In this document: piece after piece, positions 25,901-37,900 of the stretch
Position numbering within the stretch: position 1 is the stretch's first letter
Layout of the letters: each line of letters starts with the position of its first letter
Made by a program: the position numbers and the translations under genes
Notes under the pieces: generated by a model
Database searches by the model: none
What the model was told of the DNA's origin: nothing
The model's input: the letters and a program-made list of their open reading frames with translations, nothing else
Origin: Brevipalpus yothersi
Taxonomy: Eukaryota; Arthropoda; Arachnida; Trombidiformes; Tenuipalpidae
Direction: 5' to 3'
Length of the DNA stretch: 64,000 nt
Assembly (NCBI GenBank): GCA_003956705.1
Contig: QZCP01000667.1
Coordinates: forward strand, 74,426-138,425

Positions 25901-28900
25901 AAATCTTCATCTGATATTTCCACTGAATCAACAGTTTGTCGACCCATCGGAACTATCGGTCTATTGGCCACTTCTTGGGTAACTTTGCCAACTATTTCAC
26001 GTGCTAACATGGTGGCTTCTTTTTCCAATTTTTTTGGATCATCAGAATCTTCACTGTCTGATTTTGATAATGATTTGGACAATGATTTGGATGAGGACAT
26101 TAATTTCGATCGACCACTATCATCAATATCTTCTGTATCATCAGGCTGTTGACTTTTGCTGATTGCAGTCTCTGTTTTTGTGGTTGTTTTTGTGATTATA
26201 CTTGTAGCAATGGAAGATGATTTTTGTGATGATTCTTGGGAATCTTGTCTGTGGATCATTTTTTCTGATACTTCAGTACTGGTAATTAATCGTTCCTTAG
26301 TTAATTCAATTTCTTCCTCTTCCTCCTCTTCAATCACCTCAGCAATCCGCAGTTTTTGATCCACTTCATGTCCACTCTCGGCTTCAATCACAACTCTCTC
26401 ATCATCAAGCTCTTTCATCACCTCCTCATTACTCGGTAGTGTGCCTGATTTGATGGATTCTGATTTGGGTTCTGAAACTGTGGGACTCTCAGATACCAGG
26501 CGATTCTTGTCCATATCAGTTTCATCTGATCCAAGTGATACAATTTCCTCCTGACCATGACCACTTCCGCCGGTGGCGGCCACTTGCTGGTCATAATCCA
26601 TAAGATCATCACCTTGACCACTCTTTTCGGTCACCGGTTCGGAAACAGTTGGACTGCCAACCGTTGCTGCGGTTGTATCACGATCAGCACCACTGTCCGT
26701 ATGACAGCCAGCACGATCAATGTCCTCCCGGGACACTTCAAATGGACTTACTACACCATCTTTCATCTCTTCCCGGGCATCAATTGCTTCGGCACCCTCA
26801 AAGCCACTATTATCAAAAGCCAGAGGTTCCTCACATTCGGGTATTGATTCGGATATAATTGAATCTCGATTGACATTCGATGTGATCGAAGCTCTTCGTG
26901 CTTGCTGTATTTTACTGGTACCAGTAGTAGTTGTAGTTGTAGTTGTGGTGGTAGTAGTAATTGTACCGGAATCTGGTGGCTGTTGATGATGTTGTTGTTC
27001 CTCTTCGGTCGGAGAAACGCCAACTTTCACTTGATTTTCGGTGGATAAAAATTCCGAATAATCAACAACCGGTGAAAGAATTTGCTCAACTGTTTTGGTA
27101 TCAACTGATTCTGGTGGTGATAATTTTGTGATTGCTGATTGCTCTTCACTTTCAGAATGTGTAGAGCTTTTGGTGGTTGATGTAGTTGTTGTGGTGGTGG
27201 TTGTGATTGTGGTTGCAGTTGCCATTGCTGTTTTAATTGTACTGATTGCCTTGGCAGTTTGGGTGGCAATCTTACTGGATGATACTATTTTACTATCTTT
27301 TGAGCTAGATGATGAAATTGATGAAGATGCGGAGGAAGTTGCAGTCTTATTAGAGGAAATGGAGGCTGTACTGGATGCAGCATGCTTAGGTCCATCTTTA
27401 CGCTTTTCATCTGGATGTTAAAAAAGTGGCGGGAAAAAATAAGCAAATTGTTAGTACATATATGCATGCTATGCTGAATCAGATTGTGTTAATAAGGTGT
27501 TTATGGAGATATGGGACAATCAATAGTTAAGGATCAAATATATGATTAAGAGGTTTAGGTAACTTTTTGAAGGTAAGCATGGGTTTAAGTTAATTGATCA
27601 TATCACAATTTGATTTATGATGATTTTTTGTGATCCTCTCGATTTCTCACATCCATCAATGATTAAGTTTGAATGCAGAATTAATGGCCAAGAAATTGAG
27701 AAAAGAAATAGAAAAGAGAGAGGTACAGTAAAAAGAAAACAAAAGATAATCTTATTTGAGCATAAATTAAAGCAATAAATATATATGGATTATGATAAGG
27801 GGAACAACAAAAATATATAAGAAAGGCACAAAATTGATTCAGACTAAAAATAATACTATCACTTTGATTGGGAAAAAAGATGAGATAATAGAAAATTAGG
27901 GAGGAAAAAAGAAAATAAGGATATATAATTTATAGTGTAAAGATTTGTGAGAAATAATGTTGAGTTTTTCATTAATGTGTTCAATCTGATGTCCATTTTC
28001 ATTGATAACCTATTAGTATCGATATATCGCTTGTAAGTATGATGAACTTCAAACTGATATGTGGTCAATTCACACAGAAAAATTGAAATCAAACATAATG
28101 AATTATCTGAATTCAGTAATCCCCTAATTCAATATGGTTTATCAATGCATGAGAATTTCAAGTCACCCAAGATTTGGTGAGATCAGGATAAAATCTTCTA
28201 TTCAATTTGCTTGAAGTGCTCAATGATGGTAAAGAATCGATTGATGAAGAACTTTTCGAAAATTTTGTTGACAGATAACTTCCACCTCGAGATGGATAAT
28301 TTGTAGACTGAACTGAACGGCGCATACTTAATGGTGGAAGGTCATGCAAACGATCGGAAGATTTCCATGAAAAGTTAGTATTTGTGGTTTCAGTTGATTT
28401 TGATCGATATAAATCTGATCCTTTATCATGATAATTTCTATTGATATTATGATTTTTGTAGGAGCAACCGATTCCACTGCGAGCAGATAGATATGAACTC
28501 GATAAACTCTTGCTATCATGAATTTTTTCCGGTAAACTCGAAAGATTAGATTCCATGGAATGACTTCTCATGGCCACTGGCCTCTCGTAACACCTCCATG
28601 GCCTACAACTGAAATCAACTGAACCATAATACAGATTGGAAATCGAATGATAACGTCGACTATCACGACGATACAAGGAATCCCAACTACTGTATGATGA
28701 AGTTCCAGGAGAAAATGATGGTGGTGTCGATTGTTCACGTCTTTTTTCCAAAGAATCAGAACTCAAAAGTGACTCATATCTATTGGTTCCATTGGGTAGG
28801 TATAGATATCGATCCATGACGTGACTAGATTTGGTGAAAAATTCACACAGATTACAATGATTAGAACCTTTACAGAATGTTGAAGAATGATATTCTGTTG

Positions 28901-31900
28901 AATGAGATCGCTGTATAGATGATGTTCGCATAGCATACTTTGAAGATGATTCATAAGGTGTTGTTGTTGACGTTTGAAGGTTTCGCATACTGGAGGAAGT
29001 ATAAGTATATCGATCAGGTTCACGAGAATTTGAGCGAGTTCGAATTCTGGTGGGTGAAGAATACTTAGCAATCAAGTGAGAAGCATAGCCAGACAATTGA
29101 TCAGATGAATGGGAATACTTGTGTCCTAAGGATGAGCTTCTTATGGTGGAATACTTATTCACACCATAATCGGTGGAGAATGAATCCTTCAAAGTGACTG
29201 ATCCGTATGCTAAGCTCAGGGAAGAGTGATAATTACTGTTACTATCAGAATATAGATATCTATAGTATTTTGAATTTGTATCATACGAATAAGGTGAATA
29301 ATACTTGTGGGATCCAACTAGTGATGATGTGGATCCAGCAAGATTTGGACAACTCAATGATTGTGAATCTTGCAATGGCCTATGAATGAATCTTCTACGA
29401 ACTTTACTTTTCAGATTATCAATCTTTTGGCGCAATTCTTGGAAAACTTCTGAATAATCTCGAGTTTCATTTGATTCTTCACTACTGGTTCGTTTGCGCT
29501 GATATTTTGACGAAGAATAATCTGGAAGCTCTGTAGAATAATCTCGATCTGACCATCGATGTCTTGGACCAGATCTTTCGATAATATGATGCGATAGATT
29601 ATAATAAGAAGGAATTTTTCGATAATCAGCAATACTTTTGGATGGTGATCTAGCATAGAATTCTTCTGATGATCTTCGATTTGGAGATCGTTTGAACAGT
29701 TCATTAAGAGACTCGGAAGATCTTCGAAGTCTCTCAGGAATAGATATTGTTGGTAGCTCAGTGATATCAACACCACTAGAGTGAAGTTTTCTTCGATCTG
29801 AGTAAGAATATCTCTCATCTTCATGATGGAACAAATCAAATCTTGACCTGTAACGATGAGAACTTGGTGATCGTGATCTACGATTACGAGAAAGTGAACG
29901 AGATTGGCGATAATCACTTTGCGGTGGCTTTCCGAATTCTCGATCGGATGAATAAGGTGAATAATGGATTGATGAAGAATCTGGTCGATTTCTCGAATAT
30001 TGGTCAGACTCATAAGTTTTTGACCAGCGAGAAGATCTTGTTTCACTATCTTGACCTATTGGCTGAGATCGCATTTGATACTTTTCACTCAAATCAGAGC
30101 GAGATCGAGAACGTCTCTGTGATACTGGTGGCAAGCGTGATACGATATCATCAGATGAATACTTTGAGGTATGCTCATAGGAATGATAATCTTCTCGACC
30201 CTGACTTCGACTTCGACTACGTCGAGCTTGTACAACCTCTTGAATTCGAGCTCTTCTACTTCTCGCAGGTTGACAATACTTATCATCGGAAGGTCTTTCT
30301 CTACTTCGAGTCCTACGAGTTGGAGGTAAATGTGATGCTCCTCTCTCGGATGCGGATGATGCATCCTCCACTGGGTCAGAAGAGTAGCCATCATCATGAC
30401 ACAAACTATCTGTACGATTATCGAAGCCAGAATTGAGTTCTGATTCGGAATCATCCACAATATTTCGAATTAGTTCCGATGTAGTTCGATCAATGGAACC
30501 AAGTGAGAGTCTAGTTTCACGAGCAGAATCTTCAGTATCTGTTTCAAGCTTCACTTTTTTCGAATCAAACGATTGATCTTCACTATCAGCATCAAATGAT
30601 TTTGAGATGCTGTCCTTTTCGACATTCTGAACACTTTTTTCTTGGTCTTTCTGATCTGAGGATAACTTTTTCTTCACAGATTTTTTAGCTTTTCCAGTCT
30701 TGGCCTGCTTGCCATCATCACTGGAAGAGCCAGCATCAGAATCATGACCTTTCACAGCTTCAGACTTCTGAGCTGAAGAGTCAGATTTGACTTTAGATGA
30801 AAGTTCCATCTTGGAATGAATATCATCTTGGTCCAATTTTCTGGATATTTTATCATCAGTTATTTTATCAGTAGCTGATGCATCATCTATCTCAGATTTC
30901 TTCCCGGTTTTTGATTCGATCAAAACACTCTCATTCACATCAACAGTTGAACCTGCTGAATCTTTCAGATTCTCTTGACTCATTTCTATTTTCAAGCTAG
31001 TTTTTGCCTCCAAAGCTGATTTGGGTTTGGATTTTTTCAACTTCACATTCACTTCAGCATCAGTCATAGATTCATGAGACTCATCTTGTTCTTCTTCTGA
31101 TCTTGCAATCAGTTTCTTCTTTGTCATCTTGAATTCAATTGTATTTTCCTGAGCTATAAACTCATGAGAAGGTATGATCGGCCCATCATCAACATCTTTG
31201 CTGGAAGATTTTTGACTCTCAGTTCGAGTCGTAGATGCCTCATCATCACCTTGTATGAGTTTTATGAATTGAAATGAATTCTCTGATGGTAATATAGAGG
31301 ATGTTGGAATTTTTTGTGTTTTTTCTATGGACTCAATCTCTTTCACCATGATGAAATTGGAAGTGTTGGGCTGAGCAATTATTTCAAAGGATGGACAAAC
31401 ATCTGAGAAGCTCTGAATTTCAGGTGACTTTTTCCTCTTATCATCAATTACTCTCCGTTCTTGCAGAGGTTCTCTTCCTTTCTCTTCAGTAGACTTATTA
31501 ATGATGTAATTAATTTCATTTTGACTTGGTATGATGGAGAAATTTATGGAAACAGGTGAAGGTTCTGCTCCTTTTCCAGCATCTTTTTCAGAATGCTTGG
31601 ATAAGATTGAAGTTTTTGTGGTCTTTTTCTTCAAAGTTTTACCTCCCAAGCCAGCATCCGATGATTTATCACTCATTTCAGAAGATGTAGCTTCTTCTAT
31701 TTTTGAGCTTTCTATTCGACTCTTTTCTTCTTCGTTGAAAATTTGTGGCTCTTTCACTCTATCATATTTCGATGAACTCTTCTCACTTTGATCACTCTGA
31801 TCATTATCAACATCTCGGGCGTTGTCATTTTCAACCTCATTGCTCTCATCTCTATCTTTATCAGAAGTTTTACTTGCAGCTTCATCATCAAATTTAGAAA

Positions 31901-34900
31901 GAGCTCGAGTTCTCGTTCGAATACGAGGAGAGCTTGATTCGTTGTCCTCATCAACCTTAGGACGAATTCTTCGTTCTTTTTTGTTCAGAACTTCAGATGA
32001 TTGTGACTCATTCGATGGCATTAAAGATTCAGCATTTCTCTGATGAACTGGAGCATCTTTATCAGATGTGACTTTTGATTGGTCTGATATTTTTGGTGAA
32101 CTCTGTTTATCGGGAACTTTTTTACCTTCCTTTTCACCAGTTTTCGACTCTAGGACAATTTTTTGTTCAACATCGACCGAAGATTTCTCTTCTGTGGACA
32201 GTTTATTAGGTATTGTAACTTTAAAACTTGTCTCTGAAGTGATTGAAGCTTTTTTCTTCTTTTTAGATGGCACTTTGATGTCAATAGACTCATCAGTCAA
32301 ATTATTCTCAGCGATTCTTTCAAGCTCAGTTCGAGGAACTTCTGGGATGAGATTGAATTCAAAACTAGGCTGTTGAGGTATGAAATCAGCGGAAATGGGT
32401 TTCAAAGAAGAGGAAGCAGAGAAATTTGTGACAGATGATTCTCTGCTACTTAAACTGTGGCTTGATCGTCTAGATACAGAAGATGATTCATCAGATCTGA
32501 CTGAGCAAGAGTCATCTTCACTGACTACTTCGAATTGAATTTCATTTGGTGAAGGATTAACTGAAAAGCATGGAGTCCTAGGATCAGTAGGTTCCTCAGT
32601 TCTAACAAAATTTACCGTATTCTCTTCTGGAAGTATTGTAAAATTTGGCATAGCTTGGACGATTGTTGACACTTTGTCCATTTCTGTTTTTTCTTTAACT
32701 GTTTGACTTGATCTTCTTCTTTTGGTCAGCGTTTTTCCAGATTCCTCTATCATCTCCTCTTTTAGAATATAACAGATTTCATTTTCGCTTGGAGTGACAG
32801 AAAAACTTGGCTGAATAATAGACTCAGAAGCCTTACGACGTTGTTGTGATTTCAAGGCATCAGATAATAAGTCCTTAGGTTCGTGAGTGACTTTATCCTT
32901 CTTCATGGAGGCAACTTTTTCTTCATCTGAAATCTTTTGCTCTCTATCTTTATCAATTGCTTGTGCACTACTTTCAGACTTTGTTTTAGCTTTTCCTTTG
33001 TCATCTTCAGGCACCTTGATATCTGAATCCAACCTATTAGAACTATACGATTCTTTTGGAAGCATTTCGGGAATATTCTCCTTTTTGGCCTCTCTATCAG
33101 CACCAATAGAATCTATCGGAAGTTTTTCCAATTTATCATAACTAGTCTTTCCCTCATCTTGTCTGACTTTTTCGAGTTTCTTCTCGTCCAAGTTAGATGA
33201 TCGCTTATCGGAAAAGGGCTCCTCTTTCTCCTCAGATTTTTCGATAACTGACTCATCTCTTTTAGTGGAATGTTTACTTGGACTCATCACTTCAGTCATC
33301 TCATCAGTTATTAATTTTGAAGGTATACTAGACTGATCTGGGATCGCATCAGCTTTGATGATAACCTCTTTTGACACCTCTAATGTTGTGCCAGACTCAA
33401 GTGATTCCTGCCTTGCAGATACTTCAATATGCATGCTGACATCAACTTCTATCGGAGGCTTGACACTCTTCTTTGAAGGTTTCTTCAATGAAAACTGTGT
33501 TTCTTCCGGTACGTCATCAGAGAGTTCTGGCGTTTCTAGATCGTCTCTCCTCTTTTTGGATATTTTGAGAGTTACTGATTCGTCCTCTTTTTCAAGAACT
33601 CCATCTTCCACTTTTTCTTCAGAAGTAGCTTTTGGAACGATGTCTTCTGCTGAGGTTGAAGAACTTCCAGCTTCATCATCGTCAGTATCAACCTTTTTGG
33701 CAATTAGAGAATCTATTGATATGATTTTAACATCTTGGGGTTTTTTCAGATTATCTTCTTGAATTTTGATTACCCCATCATGTTTCTGTAATGTGAAGAT
33801 CAAATCACTAGTTTTCTCCAAAGATGTAAAATCCTCAGTAGCTCGAGCATTTTTCAAACTTTTCATAAGTTCAGCTGATTTATCTTCTTTCTGTAACTGA
33901 TCAACCGATTCAATTGGGCTTGAAAGGGGTCTTTCTGAATTATAACTTGAGGTAATTTCCTCTAGGATTGGAGCATCAGCTTCACTGGCTAAATATTCGT
34001 CTTTCTCTTGTTTTTTGGAAACAGTTTTCACGGTTTCTTGGGTACAAGATTCATCAATGGTCGTCTGTGGCTCTTGAACTTCTTTTTTCAATTCAGAACT
34101 TTCCTCTGGTTCTGTTGATTTTTCAGTTTCAGTTTCTAATCCGCTAGCTTTTGATTTGGCTGGCTCTTCTTCAATTACAGGTGCTACATGTTGTTCGAAA
34201 CAAATCACCGAGACTTCCTTGAATGGATGAAGCTCTGGTTCAAAACTTTCTGGGACTTTGATGGGCTCAATTTTTTCTTGACAAGAAATATCTGCTGTTT
34301 GCTCATATACATCATACAGAGTATCTTGAAGTGCAGTTAACATTTTGATTTTCTTCTCCACTTTAGTACTTGAATGCTTTCTCTCTGATTTTTTACTTTT
34401 TTCTTCGAGAATTTCCACATTCTCATCAGAGATATCCTCTCGATTCAGAGTATCCTCTGGAATAGGCTTCGATTCAATTGGCTCGTTTCTTTTCATTTCA
34501 AGAGGATCAATTATCATACTCTTCTCTGATTCCGTGATAGGTTTTACCTCGGGAATCTTGGAAATTTTCTCGAAAGATTCAGCTTCATCTTGAGAGATAT
34601 CAACTAAACTCTCAGTTCCCTTTGATGATTGGGGCAATGATTGAGGAACTTCTTTAGGAGATAAACTATCTGACTCAGTTGCATCTTGTTTTGATTGGAA
34701 AGTTTTTTGTTTCTCATCATATGATACCTCTTGATCATCTGATTTTGCAACCTTCTGATCAGATAAAAGAGAATCAGATTGAGGTTTCACGACACTGTGT
34801 GCCTCATGAACAACAGTCTTTTCCTCATATACTTCAGCCTCATGAATAGGGGTTTGAGATACAACAATCACTGTTTGAGAAGATATTGCTGGTTTCTCGA

Positions 34901-37900
34901 GCTCAGTCACTTTTTCAAATTCTGTTTTCACAGTACTGAGTTCAGTCTTCTTCAAGTTTTCAGCATTATCTTTCAGTTCAAATTTCGAATCAGATTCACT
35001 ATCCAATTGTATTTCAGTGTCAGATTTGAAGAAAGACTCTGTTCGCTTCAAATCATCAAAGTCTCCTCCTTCTAATTCAGATATTGTATCAAGATTGCTA
35101 ATTTTGGTCAGGTCATGGACTGCTTGAGCTCTAGTCAAATGTATACCCTCAGTTCCACAGATTTCAATTGAATCATCACTTGATGTTGATAGAGGTTCTG
35201 ACTGTACATCTATGAGAGGTTGACGTTCATTTTCAATTTGGGATTCATCGATAGACGATTGTTGCTCAAAAGACTTTGGAAAAGATTTTTCAGAAGTCAA
35301 GACAAGTTCTTCCGCTTCTTCATCTGGAAGAATTTGTGATTCTGATTTAGGTTCTGCTCTTGCAGGAATCTGGAAAACTTGAGTCTCACTTATATTCACG
35401 CCTGATGGACTATTATGTCCACTTGATATTCTTTCATCGCAAGTTTGAAATGATGGAGAAGCTGGACCAATGAAATCATCATTCATTTCGAAGTTTTGAT
35501 ATTCTTTCTCCTCATTAGCGCTCCTAATAGGAGATAAAGTTTTTGGCATTTTGTCTGTTTCACTGATTTGATTGCTCTTAAACTCAACTATTTCGTCTTG
35601 AACTGATTCATCCATCATTTTTGGTACATCAATTGGTTGGGCTGGATATTCAACGTTCAATTCTTGTAAGACAGTATTTGATGGACTGATAACTCCACTA
35701 GAGATCTCTTCAATTGCTGAAACATTAGTTGGAAGAGTCTCATCATTGACTAACTCATCATCCATTTCGAGAGTTGTATGTTTCAGATCTTCATGAGCAA
35801 GCATTGGAGAAATTGGAACAACTTGTTCAGAGGCGAAAAATTCGGGCAATTTTGATTGACCTATCTCATCAACGGTAGAGTCCAGATTGTCTTTAGATTC
35901 AACATCCATCGAAATTTTGATTCTCTCTTCAACAAGCTTCTCAACAGCACTTTCAATTTGTTGCTTGATAAGCTCTGGACTGGGCACTTCAGTGGTGGTT
36001 ACAGATGCTTCAGACACTTCAGATTCTGACTCTGATGGAGCTCGAGCTACCTGAACAGTGTGCTTAGTGACTTTCGATGGACTGTTAGGACCACTCGAAA
36101 CCCTTTCGACGGCAGACTCAGTGGATTTCAACACACCACCTTCGATGAGATCATCATGCATCTCGAACATTGTATAGTCCTTTTCCTCTTGAGCAAGACT
36201 TGGGATTGGTAAAGATTTTTCAATTTCTAGCTTCAAAATTTCTTTATCTGTTTCAATCATTGACTCTTTAGGCGATTTTTCACTGTATTTGATTGGTGAA
36301 ACTTCTTCTTTCTCAGTGATAGGTATTGATTGTTCTTCAGTAGCAACCTGTTCGTGACTTGATTTGGATGCCTCAGAATCGGACTCTGATGGAGCTCGAA
36401 GAATGCTGATTACTTTCTTCTCAACTTTTGATGGACTATTCTGGCCACTTGATATCTTTTCACATGCTGAATAAGACAAAGGAGGAATGGGCTCGCCGAG
36501 AAAATCATCATGCATCTCGAATGTTGTATAGTCTTTCTCTTCTTGACCAAGACTTGGAATTGGTAACGATTTTCCAATTTCTGGCTTGATAAATTCTTCC
36601 TCGCATTTGATTATGGACTCTTCAGGCGAATCTTCCCTGCATTCGATTGGTGAAACTTGTTGACTTTGTTGGATTGATTTAGACTGTGTTTCAGAAACAA
36701 TTTGTTCAGAACTTGATGCAGACGCCTCAGAATCTGACTCTGATGGAGCCCGACGTATGTCCAGTTGTTTCCTCTCAACTTTTGATGGACTATTCTGACC
36801 ACTTGATATCTTCTCACATGCTGAGTCTCCTGAAGGAAGAATAGGTTCTTCGAGGAAGTCATCATGCATTTCGAAAATAGTGTAATCTTTGTCTTGTTGA
36901 GCCACACATGGTGAGGGGAACATATTTTCGAAACTTTCGGGCTTCGAAGGCTCCATGGAACTTATTTTCTGCTCGGTTGGGGTAGGCAAATGTTCTGAGA
37001 CTAAGCTCTCAGAGGCTTCTATTCCCTGGTTTATGAAGCTTGGCTCTTTTTGTGGCTCTTCGAATTCAACTTTTTCGTCCCTCTCAGATGGAGCTTCAAA
37101 AACATTAGCTTCCTGTTTGATTATTTTTGACGGACTATTCTGACCACTTGAAATTTTTTCATCTGCTGAAATCACAGATTTTGAGCCATCATCGAGAGGC
37201 TCATCATGCATCTCGAAAACAGTATACTCTTGATCTACGGTAGCAAGGCTGGTTGTTAGCTCACTCTTAAGTTCATATGAGCTTTCAGAGATTCTCGATT
37301 CTTCCGGTAGCTCTGAGGTCTTTTCCATATTCGCAATTTCTTCGTGATCTGATCCGTTCTCACACATCTCGACTACTGGAGATAATTCCTCTTCATGCAC
37401 AGCTTCTTTTCCAATTTTAAGTTTAGGACTGTGAGATACTTCTCGTGATAATGTTTGAGACACGGAATTGATCGTTTCTTGATCAACTGTTTCCGTATCA
37501 ACCCTTTTCACCTCTTTTGCTGTTTCTATTATTTCGATCTCTTCATCTCTTCGATCTTCAACCGTTGAGCCAACTTTCTCAGTTAACTTTTCGATTTTTT
37601 CAATTGATGCATCTTTGACTGAGTCTGTCAAACTTTCTACAAGATCAGCAGCTTTGTCAGATTGTTTCAGATCATCTGTAAGCTTTCTTTCTGATTCTTC
37701 AATCGATTTTTGATCAGAAAGTATGATGGATGGATCTTGCTCATTCTTTTTGTCAACAGACGAGATGAATGATGACTCTTCTTCAGGCTCAGAATCTTTC
37801 ACATCTGAGGCTTCGAAAGTTCGATTAGATTCTCTAATTATCAGATCATCATCATCCAAGTTACTTGCAATTTTAGTCTCTTCTCCCAGCTTATCTTCTC

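Noticed and set aside
27760..27780. AATAAA on the plus strand near the end of the giant exon
   Set aside because: It is on the wrong strand to serve the giant exon, and no plus-strand gene ends here.
29411..30460. Overlapping 100-211 residue open frames on both strands within the giant exon
   Set aside because: They are shadows of the Arg/Ser/Tyr-rich tail, and the main frame is continuous.
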